64,000 bases of DNA, taken from assembly GCA_026414765.1 (NCBI GenBank), contig JAOAIJ010000028.1, forward strand, positions 42,049 through 106,048, read 5' to 3'. Of this stretch, positions 37,214 through 45,553 are shown in pieces. The DNA comes from Clostridia bacterium (GTDB lineage Bacteria; Bacillota; Clostridia; Acetivibrionales; DSM-27016). Made by a program: the position numbers and the translations under genes. The notes beneath the pieces were generated by a model that saw only the letters and a program-made list of their open reading frames with translations, searched no databases and had not been told where the DNA came from. Each line of letters starts with the position of its first letter. Position 1 is the first letter of the stretch.

Positions 37214-37232
37214 TTCGACAACATTCGACAAT
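37214..37232. promoter_or_regulatory. Tandem Spo0A-like boxes
   Basis: TTCGACAAC and TTCGACAAT are spaced exactly 10 bases apart, one helical turn; each matches 8 of 9 positions of TTCGACAAA. They lie between abrB and spmA and could serve either. Confidence 0.5.
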
Positions 37233-37389
37233 TTCCTCCAAAAATATAAACATGCGTTTAGGAATAAATGGATAAATTTAAATAAAAAAATAATGCAAGT
37301 TTTTAAGATATATAAAATTTTATGATAACGAATAGGTCATACTCATATAAATATAGAGAGTTAAAGACAACGTATGATGATCAGCGCCG

Positions 37390-37423
37390 GTCTAAAGGCG
37401 GGATTAGACAGCAGTTGTGCTGT
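37390..37423 (+). other. Two adjacent hairpins in the spmA leader
   Basis: GTCTAA-AGGCGGGA-TTAGAC (37390-37409) is followed at once by ACAGCA-GTTG-TGCTGT (37408-37423). No T-run follows, so this is not a terminator. It lies about 50 bases before spmA and may be part of a structured leader. I recognise no riboswitch class. Confidence 0.35.
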
Positions 37424-37470
37424 AAAACGGAATGAAACGAAAATAGAAAATTTTGCTGTTGGGGGTATTT

Positions 37471-38067
37471 ATGCTCAACTATATATGGGTCGGAATGATT
37501 TTAATTGGATTTACAGTAGGTATTTTTAACGGAAGAATTGATGCTGTTACACAGGCTGCAATGGGGTCTGCAAAAAATGCCGTGGAGCTTTGTGTCGGAT
37601 TGCTGGGTATAATGTGCTTATGGACCGGGTTAATGAGTATAGCTGAGAAAAGCGGATTGATTCAGTACATATCAAAAATAGTACGTCCTGCTATGGCTTT
37701 TCTATTTCCGGGGATTCCTTGCAAGCATCCTGCACTAGGCTCTGTAGTAATGAATCTTGTAGCAAATTTTCTTGGTCTGGGAAATGCGGCTACCCCTCTA
37801 GGGCTAAAAGCAATGAGTGAACTTCAGAAAATTAATCCGAACAAAGATACAGCTTCCAATGCCATGTGTATGTTCCTGGTCCTAAATACCTCTGCTGTCC
37901 AACTAGTGCCTGCTACTGTGATTGCTATCCGCCACCAGTACAATTCTGCAAATGCCTCAGAAATCATAGGAACTGTGTGGATTGCATCAGCATGTGCAAT
38001 GACTGTAGGAATTATTGCAGCAAAAATATTTTCATCGGCTAGCAGGAGAGACGGGATATGCAGATAG
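37471..38067 (+). CDS. spmA: Spore maturation protein A
   Basis: Membrane protein needed for spore core dehydration in Bacillus; nucleoside-recognition (Gate) domain. The 198 residues have several hydrophobic spans and the conserved GIFNGRIDAVTQAAMGSAKNA-type start, PGIPCKHPALGSVVMN, ANFLGLGNAATPLGLKAM and FLVLNTSAVQLVP. The ATG at 37471 follows GGGGG; its length equals the Bacillus protein. The last 10 bases overlap spmB. Confidence 0.95.
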   Translation: MLNYIWVGMILIGFTVGIFNGRIDAVTQAAMGSAKNAVELCVGLLGIMCLWTGLMSIAEKSGLIQYISKIVRPAMAFLFPGIPCKHPALGSVVMNLVANFLGLGNAATPLGLKAMSELQKINPNKDTASNAMCMFLVLNTSAVQLVPATVIAIRHQYNSANASEIIGTVWIASACAMTVGIIAAKIFSSASRRDGICR

Positions 38068-38591
38068 TAAAAATACTTTCTGATTATGCGATCGCTACCA
38101 TATTTCTTGTAATACTTTCACTGGGTATGTATAGAGAAATCAAGGTATATGATGTATTTGTCGACGGAGCTAAGGAAGGAATAACAACTGTTATAAGAAT
38201 TATTCCGCCGCTGGTAGGTTTGATGGTGGCAATTGGAGTATTTAGAGCCTCAGGAGCTTTGGACTTGTTAATACATGCGGTCAGCCCCATAACCAAAATG
38301 CTGGGGATTCCATCCCAAGCATTGCCCCTTGCTTTGCTGAGGCCTATATCAGGAAGCGCATCCCTTGCCTTGGTGTCCGATATTATAAAGACAAATGGGC
38401 CTGATTCCTTTATCGGAAGATTGGTTTCTACCATGATGGGATCGACTGAAACGATATTTTATACACTTGCAGTGTATTTTGGCTCAGTAGGGATCAAGAA
38501 TATAAGATACACATTGGCAGCGGCATTAATGGCGGATGCGGCGAGTGTGCTTGCATCAGTATGGATATGCACGATGGTCTTCGGAAAATGA
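38058..38591 (+). CDS. spmB: Spore maturation protein B
   Basis: Partner of SpmA; a second Gate-domain membrane protein of 177 residues. Motifs: VFVDGAKEGITTVIRIIPPLVG, ALPLALLRPISGSASLALVSD and TMMGSTETIFYTLAVYFGSVG (all conserved in the family). It overlaps spmA by 10 bases, implying coupled synthesis in equal amounts. In Bacillus the pair is expressed in the forespore and sits near dacB; here it is inserted between abrB and a polyprenyl synthase gene. Confidence 0.95.
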   Translation: MQIVKILSDYAIATIFLVILSLGMYREIKVYDVFVDGAKEGITTVIRIIPPLVGLMVAIGVFRASGALDLLIHAVSPITKMLGIPSQALPLALLRPISGSASLALVSDIIKTNGPDSFIGRLVSTMMGSTETIFYTLAVYFGSVGIKNIRYTLAAALMADAASVLASVWICTMVFGK

Positions 38592-38748
38592 AAGATATAA
38601 ATATGTTTGCGGCAATTGGGAAAATGCTTGTTATAAACTGGAATGGACATGGACATACTATTTGCGTAAATGTTATCAAGAAACTATGTGGTGGAGGGTA
38701 CGACCAACCCTTTTGCTGCATAATCATTGGAGGAGAAAAGGTTTGTCT

Positions 38749-39744
38749 ATGTTACAGCAAAACCATGCTTTAAGTTTGGAAGGTTCAAGGTTTGATACAG
38801 AGAGTATTGAATATATTGAAATAGTAGAAAGAGAACTTTTTAGTATATTGTCAGATAGTAAAGGACCTATAAGGGAAATGTGCCATCACATCATGAAGGC
38901 AGGAGGTAAAAGGATAAGGCCTCTTCTTGTGTTGAGAAGCGGACTGGCTTTTTCACAACAGAGTGATGAGCTTATTTACGCAGCAGCAGCGGCTGAATTG
39001 ATTCATATGGCCTCACTCGTTCACGACGACATCATCGATGAGTCTCCTTTAAGGCGCAATAAGCCTTCTATAAATCAGGTGTGGGGAAATCACTATGCAG
39101 TATTGTGTGGTGATTATTTGTTTGCTAAAGCTTTTGGAATACTTTCCAGTAACCGGCTGATGCGGAGTATGGATTATATGGTAAGGGCTATAGAAAGCAT
39201 GTGCCAGGGAGAAATCCTCCAGGCAGGTGACAGATTTAATAGTAATGTGAGTATGAAATCCTACTATGAGCGTATTTCCAAGAAAACAGCGATTTTTCTG
39301 GAATGTTGCTGCAGGTCAGGGGCTTCAGTTGCCGGAACTGACAGTTCCGGCAGCAAAATAATAGGAGAGTATGGCTTAAACATAGGCCTTGCTTTTCAGA
39401 TAATAGATGATATCCTTGATTTCTGCGGAGATGAAAACATCATGGGGAAGCCTAAAGGAGAAGATTTGCGTCAGGGCATAATTACAATGCCCATGATATT
39501 CCTACAGCGTGATAACAAATATAGAATGTGGATCAGTCAATTAATGAGGAATAAAAAAATAACGGATAAGGAAATAAATGAAATTTGTTTTGAGCTAAAT
39601 AGGACTGGCTGTATAAAAGAATGCTTTAAAGTTGCTGAAGCTCACATAAACAAGGCAAAATACTGTATCAGGTGTATCCCAGGAAACGAGCATACAGATT
39701 TCCTTAATAATCTTGCTGATGTGCTGGGGGAAAGAATCAATTAA
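38749..39744 (+). CDS. Long-chain polyprenyl diphosphate synthase (HepT/IspB family)
   Basis: trans-Prenyltransferase that builds C30-C40 chains from FPP and IPP. The 331 residues contain AGGKRIRPLLVLRSG, the first Asp-rich motif VHDDIIDESPLRR, GDYLFAKAF, and the second DDILDFCGDE after FQIID. The frame is open far upstream, but the family alignment begins near here. ATG 38749 is used; TTG 38743 is 7 bases after GGAGGAG and equally likely. The convergent YtpB-type gene downstream uses such a product, suggesting a heptaprenyl (C35) chain. A quinone side chain is an alternative. Confidence 0.88.
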   Translation: MLQQNHALSLEGSRFDTESIEYIEIVERELFSILSDSKGPIREMCHHIMKAGGKRIRPLLVLRSGLAFSQQSDELIYAAAAAELIHMASLVHDDIIDESPLRRNKPSINQVWGNHYAVLCGDYLFAKAFGILSSNRLMRSMDYMVRAIESMCQGEILQAGDRFNSNVSMKSYYERISKKTAIFLECCCRSGASVAGTDSSGSKIIGEYGLNIGLAFQIIDDILDFCGDENIMGKPKGEDLRQGIITMPMIFLQRDNKYRMWISQLMRNKKITDKEINEICFELNRTGCIKECFKVAEAHINKAKYCIRCIPGNEHTDFLNNLADVLGERIN

Positions 39745-39756
39745 AGCAAAAAAAGA

Positions 39757-39789
39757 CTCCTTGGCAAAAAGCGATTATATACCAAGGAG
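39757..39789 (+). promoter_or_regulatory. Hairpin that covers a ribosome-binding site
   Basis: CTCCTTGG (39757-39764) pairs with CCAAGGAG (39782-39789). The right arm contains the AAGGAG of the following 21-codon frame. No T-tract follows, so it differs from a terminator. Confidence 0.45.
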
Positions 39790-39797
39790 GAAAACGT

Positions 39798-39863
39798 ATG
39801 AACACTTTAAGAATATCATATGTTTTGAATATAAATCAATGTAAAAAGGTAATAAATAAATAA
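39798..39863 (+). CDS. Candidate 21-residue microprotein
   Basis: The frame encodes MNTLRISYVLNINQCKKVIN plus one Lys. It has an excellent site (AAGGAGG, 7 bases before the ATG), which is also paired in the hairpin just upstream. Such an arrangement is expected for a leader peptide or a thermosensor- or RNA-controlled peptide. No homology can be assessed by eye, and short frames arise by chance. It lies between the convergent polyprenyl synthase and YtpB-like genes. Confidence 0.4.
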   Translation: MNTLRISYVLNINQCKKVINK

Positions 39864-39904
39864 AAAGCTTTTGTACAAAAAATTACAAATAGTCACAAAA
39901 TAAC

Positions 39905-40975
39905 CTATAATTTTTTGAATGTTCTGAGAATTTTACATAGAGCATAATAAAATTTTGTATTTTCTTCACCCTTTTTTAGTAATCTTCTGCTGGTTAATTT
40001 GTTAAGACCCGTTGAGGCTTTCGGATCGGACAGATACATGGAAAGAAGCCCTTTTACTACTGTAATATGGAACTCCGGGTAAGGCAGGTATCTGCAGCCA
40101 TCAAGTGAGCGGTCTATAAAAAAGCTGATACGTTCTTCACATTGTTTCAGATTTTCATAATAATACGTGAAATTTAGATCTCCTGTCTTAATGTCTTCAT
40201 GAGAATCGATATAATAATCCAGCAGTATATGCAAACCGCAAATCCAGGGGAAATAAACTTCATTGATCATCTGAACAGCATCTGCTGTAAGAAGGGGGTC
40301 GGAAGCTACGGCATATAGTACGAAGACACCTAGCGTTGATCCTGCAGCAGCAGAAAATTCCCAGCATGATATATCGGTATATGTATCAATATACTGACTT
40401 GCCCATTCCTTTAGTCTGTCTTCTCTCTTGTCTTTTGAAATATGTTTGTAAGACTGCATTTCAGAGTATTGCCGGATATACCTGATAACAGAATCCCTTA
40501 CGGTGCCATATGACGGCAACTCCGACAGCTGTGCTCTGCAGGATTTCACCAGTGAAGCAAGATAATTATTGTCGTGCTTGTATGGGTAGTATTTGTAATA
40601 ATCACTCGGTTCACGGTCAGGATCTACAGCATCAAGCATGGAGAGATGGAGTTGAAGAAAAGCGGATTCATCGTAAACTCCGGCCCTGTCACATAGATTA
40701 TCAAGATAATCGCTTATAGTTTGTAATGATACTATGAATTTTACTGCCTTTTTCAGGTCAGTGTTAGGATATAGAGAATATATGCAGCCCCCTTGTGCAT
40801 GGAATTTCTTATGTAGTATACTTGCTTGTGCCTGACTGCTAAGAATCAGGTCATTATCGCTGCTGGCGCACATATTAATCCAATGATCAATTTCCCTGTC
40901 GACTTCCGGAAACACATCTTTTATATATTTTAGTACAAGTTTTATACCACTTTCATACCGGACTTCTATTTTCAA
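39905..40975 (-). CDS. ytpB: Tetraprenyl-beta-curcumene synthase-like protein (DUF2600, YtpB)
   Basis: Large-terpene cyclase family; the Bacillus protein makes tetraprenyl-beta-curcumene from heptaprenyl diphosphate. The 356-residue helical protein has the hallmarks VSLQTISDYLDNLCDRAG, WEFSAAAGSTLGVFVLYA, the GLHILLDYYIDSHED Asp-rich segment and GDLNFTYYY. TTG is the nearest standard start but is only 2 bases from GGGAGG; see findings. It converges on a polyprenyl diphosphate synthase gene that could supply its substrate. No downstream squalene-hopene-type cyclase is in this window. Confidence 0.9.
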   Translation of the reverse strand: MKIEVRYESGIKLVLKYIKDVFPEVDREIDHWINMCASSDNDLILSSQAQASILHKKFHAQGGCIYSLYPNTDLKKAVKFIVSLQTISDYLDNLCDRAGVYDESAFLQLHLSMLDAVDPDREPSDYYKYYPYKHDNNYLASLVKSCRAQLSELPSYGTVRDSVIRYIRQYSEMQSYKHISKDKREDRLKEWASQYIDTYTDISCWEFSAAAGSTLGVFVLYAVASDPLLTADAVQMINEVYFPWICGLHILLDYYIDSHEDIKTGDLNFTYYYENLKQCEERISFFIDRSLDGCRYLPYPEFHITVVKGLLSMYLSDPKASTGLNKLTSRRLLKKGEENTKFYYALCKILRTFKKL

Positions 40976-41117
40976 AACCTCCCTATGAGCATAATGATTA
41001 TTTATTGGCTGGTGGATATGATATTTATTTTTACCATTTATTTATTGACTCAGACCTTATACTATAATTTTCTTGAAAAAGCAGCTGTAAATATGTATAG
41101 TATTACTAGAAGATAGA

Positions 41118-41209
41118 GGTGGGAAGCAGGAGTGTGGGAATAACACCCAATTGCCCGCATAAGTTTATTTTGTAAAGTATAAAATAACTTTAATATCTGA
41201 CTTCCCACC
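41118..41209 (+). ncRNA. Unassigned structured RNA or leader upstream of metG
   Basis: GGTGGGAAG-CAG (41118-41129) pairs with CTG-A-CTTCCCACC (41197-41209), closing a 67-base interior. Inside are an AT-rich hairpin (41161-41173 with 41178-41190) and a smaller GTGT/ACAC or GTGGG/CCCGC helix, giving a three-way junction. A TATAAT lies at 41063-41068. It does not match T-box, SAM or SRP patterns that I know. Confidence 0.4.
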
Positions 41210-41249
41210 CCCGGCTTGTAAAAATGAGTACAGGAAAACAGAAATGAGT

Positions 41250-41274
41250 ATTGGCAGCTATAATGCCAATTTTT
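41250..41274 (+). terminator. Weak terminator-like hairpin in the metG leader
   Basis: ATTGGCA (41250-41256) pairs with TGCCAAT (41264-41270), followed by TTTT. It lies 28 bases before the metG start and could be an attenuator or the end of the upstream RNA. Confidence 0.45.
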
Positions 41275-41301
41275 GATTGAATTCTTGAGGAGGCAGTCTA
41301 A

Positions 41302-43290
41302 ATGGACAAAAAAACATTTTATATTACAACACCTATTTACTACCCAAGTGATAAATTACATATCGGACACTCGTATACAACCGTTGCCGCTGATGCAATT
41401 TCCAGGTATAAGAGACTGAAGGGTTATGACGTAATGTTTCTTACTGGTACTGACGAGCATGGTCAGAAAATACAGAGGAAGGCTGAAGCTAAGGGTGTGA
41501 CACCGAAACAATATGTAGATGAAATCGTTGCAGGAATAACAGATTTATGGAAGTTAATGAAAATAACTAATGACCGTTTTATAAGAACTACAGATAAGCA
41601 GCATGAAGAAACGGTACAAAAAATATTCAAAAAGCTGTATGATCAGGGGGATATTTATAAAAGTGAGTATGAGGGCTGGTATTGTACTCCATGCGAATCC
41701 TTCTGGACTAAAACCCAGCTTGCAGAAGGTAAATGTCCCGACTGCGGCAGAGAAGTTGAATTGACGAAGGAAGAAAGCTACTTTTTCAGACTTTCAAAGT
41801 ATCAGGATAAACTAATAAAGCATATAGAAGAAAACCCCGATTTTATTCAGCCCGTATCAAGACAGAACGAAATGCTGAACAATTTCTTAAGGCCTGGACT
41901 GGAGGATTTGGCCGTTTCCAGAACTACCTTCAACTGGGGCGTACCTGTAAGTTTTGATAATAAGCATGTTGTTTATGTATGGATTGATGCACTCTCAAAT
42001 TATATAACAGCTCTGGGGTATATGTCTGAAAAAGATGAAGATTATAAGAGGTATTGGCCGGCTGATGTGCATCTTGTTGGGAAAGAGATTGTTCGTTTCC
42101 ATACCATAATATGGCCTGCTATGCTAATGGCACTTGGAGAGCCTCTGCCGAAGCAGATCTTCGGACATGGCTGGCTGCTGCTGGAAGGTGGCAAGATGTC
42201 TAAATCAAAGGGCAACGTGGTTGATCCTGCAATACTTGTTGAAAAGTATGGGTTGGATGCAATAAGGTATTATCTGCTGAGGGAAGTACCCTTTGGTTCC
42301 GATGGAATATTCTCAAATGAAGCGTTGATAAACAGAATAAACTCTGATTTAGCAAATGATCTCGGAAACCTTGTAAGCAGGACTGTAGCCATGATAGACA
42401 AGTATTTTACAGGGGCTATACCGGAGGAAAGAGCAGCGGGAGATTTTGATGAAGAGTTGAAGAAAATTGTTATGGAAGCGCCTGATAAGGTTGAGGAACT
42501 GATGGATAAGCTTCAATTCAGTTCTGCTCTGGCAGAGATATGGAAAGCAGTGTCCAGAACAAATAAATATATTGATGAAACAATGCCTTGGGCTTTGGCA
42601 AAAGATGAATCAAACAGGTCCAGATTGGCTGAAGTAATGTATAATCTGGCGGAGAGTATAAGAATAGTTTCAATACTGATACAACCCTTTATGCCAGAAA
42701 CCCCGGAAAAGATATGGCAGCAGTTGGGAATACAACCCGGTAAGCTGACAGAATGGGATGCTTCAAAAACTTGGGGGGTATACCCTTCGGGGGTTACCGT
42801 ACAGAAGGGTGAGGTAATTTTCCCTAGAATTGATTTGAAAAAAGAGATGGAAGAGCTCGAAAAAATGGCAGGGGTCAAAGAAACAGAGAAGATAGACCAG
42901 CAGCCTTCCAAAGAAGCTAAGAATCAGGAAAAGCCTGGAAAGCGGAATGATGCAGAGAAGGAAAAAGAACTTATTTCAATCGAGGATTTTGCAAAAATTG
43001 ATTTGCGGGTAGCAAAAGTACTGGATGCAGAAAAAATAGAGGGAGCGGATAAGCTACTGAAACTTAAACTGGAAATGGGGAGTGAAATCAGACAGGTAGT
43101 GTCGGGTATTGCCAGATATTATGAACCTAAGGAGCTGATCGGTAAAAGTATATTAATGGTTGCAAACCTTAAACCCGTCAAATTAAGGGGTATAGAATCT
43201 CAAGGGATGATCCTTGCGGCATCGGACGACAAGGACCTTGTGCTGGCGACGATAGATAAAAATATAGGAACTGGATCACAGGTAAGATAA
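41302..43290 (+). CDS. metG: Methionyl-tRNA synthetase
   Basis: Class I synthetase of 662 residues. It has the HIGH motif (LHIGHSYT), a zinc knuckle (CTPCESFW, then CPDCGREV), the anticodon-binding region, KMSKS (GGKMSKSKGNV, near residue 298) and a C-terminal tRNA-binding OB domain (IDLRVAKVLDAEKIEGADKL). A Lys/Glu-rich linker joins the last domain. GAGG lies 9 bases before the ATG. Possible leader structure upstream may control it. It is the metS of the Bacillus order and precedes tatD. Confidence 0.97.
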   Translation: MDKKTFYITTPIYYPSDKLHIGHSYTTVAADAISRYKRLKGYDVMFLTGTDEHGQKIQRKAEAKGVTPKQYVDEIVAGITDLWKLMKITNDRFIRTTDKQHEETVQKIFKKLYDQGDIYKSEYEGWYCTPCESFWTKTQLAEGKCPDCGREVELTKEESYFFRLSKYQDKLIKHIEENPDFIQPVSRQNEMLNNFLRPGLEDLAVSRTTFNWGVPVSFDNKHVVYVWIDALSNYITALGYMSEKDEDYKRYWPADVHLVGKEIVRFHTIIWPAMLMALGEPLPKQIFGHGWLLLEGGKMSKSKGNVVDPAILVEKYGLDAIRYYLLREVPFGSDGIFSNEALINRINSDLANDLGNLVSRTVAMIDKYFTGAIPEERAAGDFDEELKKIVMEAPDKVEELMDKLQFSSALAEIWKAVSRTNKYIDETMPWALAKDESNRSRLAEVMYNLAESIRIVSILIQPFMPETPEKIWQQLGIQPGKLTEWDASKTWGVYPSGVTVQKGEVIFPRIDLKKEMEELEKMAGVKETEKIDQQPSKEAKNQEKPGKRNDAEKEKELISIEDFAKIDLRVAKVLDAEKIEGADKLLKLKLEMGSEIRQVVSGIARYYEPKELIGKSILMVANLKPVKLRGIESQGMILAASDDKDLVLATIDKNIGTGSQVR

Positions 43291-43365
43291 TTGATTGTTG
43301 ATTAAGCAACAATGATATATAATAAAAAAAGCATCAGATTTGTTTATGTTACAAAGGAGATGGAC

Positions 43366-44133
43366 ATGCTTTTTGATTCACACGCTCATTATGATGATGA
43401 AAGATTCAGTCAGGATAGATATGAAATTATAAACAGAGTATTTGAAAGCGGAGTGTCATATATACTTAATGCCTCTTCAAATATTGCATCAGCAGTAGAG
43501 AGTATATCTTTAGCGCAAGAGTTTGAACATGTATATGCAGCCGTAGGTATTCACCCCCATAATGCAGGTGAGATAAATGATAATACTCTTGTGACTCTGG
43601 CTGATTTTTCTTCAAATCCCAAAGTAGTTGCTATAGGAGAGATAGGGCTTGATTACTACTATGATACAGCTCCGAGAGAGATACAAAAGCATTGGTTTGC
43701 AAAGCAGATCGATATGGCAAAAAATCTTAACCTTCCGGTAATAGTGCATGATAGAGATGCACATGAAGATACTGTGGATATTGTAGTGAGTGAAAATGCG
43801 AAAGCTGTAGGAGGGGTCTTTCACTGTTATTCTGGCAGTGTAGAAATGGCAAAGGTGCTGCTGGATAATAATTTCTATATTTCTGTCGGGGGAGCGGTTA
43901 CTTTCAAGAATGCGAGAAAGGCTGTTGAAGTTGTTAGATACATCCCATTAGAGATGCTGCTTATAGAAACGGATTGTCCTTATATGACACCTGAACCTTA
44001 CAGAGGTAGAAGGAATGATTCAGGTTATCTGAAACTTGTTGCAGAAAAAGTGGCTGAGATTAAGGGCATCAGTTATGAAGAGGTAGCAAATACAACGACT
44101 GAGAATGCAAAAAGGCTGTTTATAATTAAATAG
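43366..44133 (+). CDS. tatD: TatD-family metal-dependent deoxyribonuclease
   Basis: TIM-barrel hydrolase (YabD type). The 255 residues start MLFDSHAHYDDERF with His6 and His8 and continue with AVGIHPHNA, AIGEIGLDYYYD, PVIVHDRDAHEDT, GGVFHCYSGSVEMAK and LIETDCPYMTPEPYRG. I choose the ATG at 43366, 6 bases after AAAGGAG; it gives the exact length of the Bacillus protein. Immediately downstream of metG as in Bacillus. Nuclease activity is inferred from family members. Confidence 0.94.
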   Translation: MLFDSHAHYDDERFSQDRYEIINRVFESGVSYILNASSNIASAVESISLAQEFEHVYAAVGIHPHNAGEINDNTLVTLADFSSNPKVVAIGEIGLDYYYDTAPREIQKHWFAKQIDMAKNLNLPVIVHDRDAHEDTVDIVVSENAKAVGGVFHCYSGSVEMAKVLLDNNFYISVGGAVTFKNARKAVEVVRYIPLEMLLIETDCPYMTPEPYRGRRNDSGYLKLVAEKVAEIKGISYEEVANTTTENAKRLFIIK

Positions 44134-44218
44134 GTTCATTGCTTCATATACTCTACAGGTGAAAAACCTGTTTATAGAATGCTTACTATTATCAATGGCT
44201 CTTTTAGGGGGTAGATTT

Positions 44219-44923
44219 GTGAAAAAACTTGTACTTATACTTGTATGTGCAATGCTTATGACCGTTTTTGTTGCTTTTAATTATCTTTTATGGGATAAGG
44301 AACAAAACACAAAAAGCATAAAAACCCTGGAAGTAAAAAATGATAACAAAGATGCTACAATAGATGCTTTAGGTAGAGATATAAAGAACCTTGAATACGC
44401 GAACAGGGATTTGAACAGCAAGGTTAAAGTTCTGGAAAATAATTACAATGAATTGCAGAAAAAGAATGATGAAATGCAGCAGGATTATTTGAAGAGCAGG
44501 CAGTTGATTGAGAGTAAAGATGCAATAATCAGTGTTTTCAAAGAGCAGGTTGATATGAAGCCTTTGGAAGCAGTGATAAAAAAGTGGGTAGAAAGTATTG
44601 ACAGGGGACAGTACGAAACTGCGTACAAGCTTGAATACCGGCATTATAAGAATAGTGGCGAGGTTATAGGCTTGAATGAATACAGCGACAACTATAAGAA
44701 GGCAATAAAGTCAATAAAAATCAAATCAGTGAAGCTCGAGGACGAAGAAGCAGAAAGTGAAAGAGAAGGTATTACGTTTATTGCCGTACTGGATGTCAAA
44801 AAAAATGAAGATGCGAGTGGAACAATATTTACAGATGGCATAAATGAAAAAGTCTTTTCTGTAATCTATGACAAGGAAAAAGGTGGATGGATTATCGCGG
44901 ATATTTTTTCTGCTGCAAAATAG
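44219..44923 (+). CDS. Membrane-anchored coiled-coil protein with an NTF2-like C-terminal region
   Basis: Not recognised as a named gene. The 234 residues comprise a signal-anchor helix (LVLILVCAMLMTVFVAFNYLL), a long coiled coil (about 30-115, heptads such as LEYANRDLNSKVKVLENNY) and a C-terminal domain (IKKWVESIDRGQYETAYKL, later GGWIIADIF) resembling DUF4829/NTF2-like modules. It probably lies outside the membrane. GTG start at 44219, 7 bases after AGGGGG. Its place between tatD and yabE-type genes suggests a cell-envelope role. Confidence 0.7.
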   Translation: MKKLVLILVCAMLMTVFVAFNYLLWDKEQNTKSIKTLEVKNDNKDATIDALGRDIKNLEYANRDLNSKVKVLENNYNELQKKNDEMQQDYLKSRQLIESKDAIISVFKEQVDMKPLEAVIKKWVESIDRGQYETAYKLEYRHYKNSGEVIGLNEYSDNYKKAIKSIKIKSVKLEDEEAESEREGITFIAVLDVKKNEDASGTIFTDGINEKVFSVIYDKEKGGWIIADIFSAAK

Positions 44924-45068
44924 AATCGGGCTTAAAGCTTAATAGAGTTACATAATAGTATTATCACACATTTATCTCCGGGTCATATACTGATAATGGG
45001 GTATGAATCTTATGCGGTTTCATGCATGAGATCCGTTATGACAGTAATTTTGTACCGGAGGTATTTTT

Positions 45069-45464
45069 ATGAAAGAAGAGAAAAAGACAAAGGAAACTAT
45101 GGAAATGGGGGCAGAGATGAACATGAACCATATGAATCCTATGGAGCAGATGGCACAAATGCCGCAGATGCCACAGATGCCACAGATCCCACAAATGCAG
45201 CCTATGACACAAATGCAGCCTATGACACAAATGCCGTCTATGAGTCAAATACCGCCTATGGCACCGATACCGCAAATGCAGCAAATGCCTTATATAGGCC
45301 AGGGACCTACGATGTGCTGTCCTTATCTTATGAATATGCAGTGTCCTATGTTGTATAATCAGGGTGTGGCAGGCATGAATCCAATGACTGCAAATCCATA
45401 TGCAGCTAACCCATATATGATGAATCCTTATATGGGTAGCAACACGATGGGAATGCAATACTGA
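45069..45464 (+). CDS. Met/Gln/Pro-rich repeat protein, possible spore-coat protein
   Basis: A 131-residue low-complexity protein, about a quarter methionine. The middle is built of MPQ and MQPMTQ repeats, reflected in the DNA as near-perfect 9- and 21-base direct repeats (45160-45300). The C-terminal part has CCPYLMNMQCP and NPYAANPYMMNPYMG, a Tyr-Asn-Pro pattern common in spore-coat and exosporium proteins. CGGAGG precedes the ATG. The coat role is inferred from composition and the sporulation genes nearby. A metal-binding role is also possible, because Met and Cys are so frequent. Confidence 0.65.
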   Translation: MKEEKKTKETMEMGAEMNMNHMNPMEQMAQMPQMPQMPQIPQMQPMTQMQPMTQMPSMSQIPPMAPIPQMQQMPYIGQGPTMCCPYLMNMQCPMLYNQGVAGMNPMTANPYAANPYMMNPYMGSNTMGMQY

Positions 45465-45553
45465 CATACTTTCAGCAGCACGCTGTTTTGAAACCGGCAA
45501 GCAGGATGGTAAAAGGATTAGTAAGCGTGACATATACTTAATGTTTTTGTTAC

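Noticed and set aside
38536..38748. N-terminal extension of the polyprenyl synthase frame
   Set aside because: The upstream 70 codons overlap spmB and do not resemble the family; good starts lie at 38743 and 38749.
38588..38773. 61-codon frame overlapping the spmB stop (ATGA)
   Set aside because: No ribosome site, Cys/Gly-rich unnatural composition, and it runs into the prenyl synthase start region in another frame.
41045..41068. TTGACT ... TATAAT pair ahead of the metG leader
   Set aside because: The 12-base spacer rules it out as a standard pair; the -10 box may use another -35.
44996..45358. Second open frame over the Met-rich gene, full of Asp/Ala/Thr/Asn/Tyr repeats
   Set aside because: The DNA repeats are multiples of three, so every frame is repetitive and open; only the Met-rich frame has a proper ribosome site.
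45036..45533. Minus-strand His/Leu-rich frame over the same gene
   Set aside because: It is the antisense image of the direct repeats and lacks a start signal.
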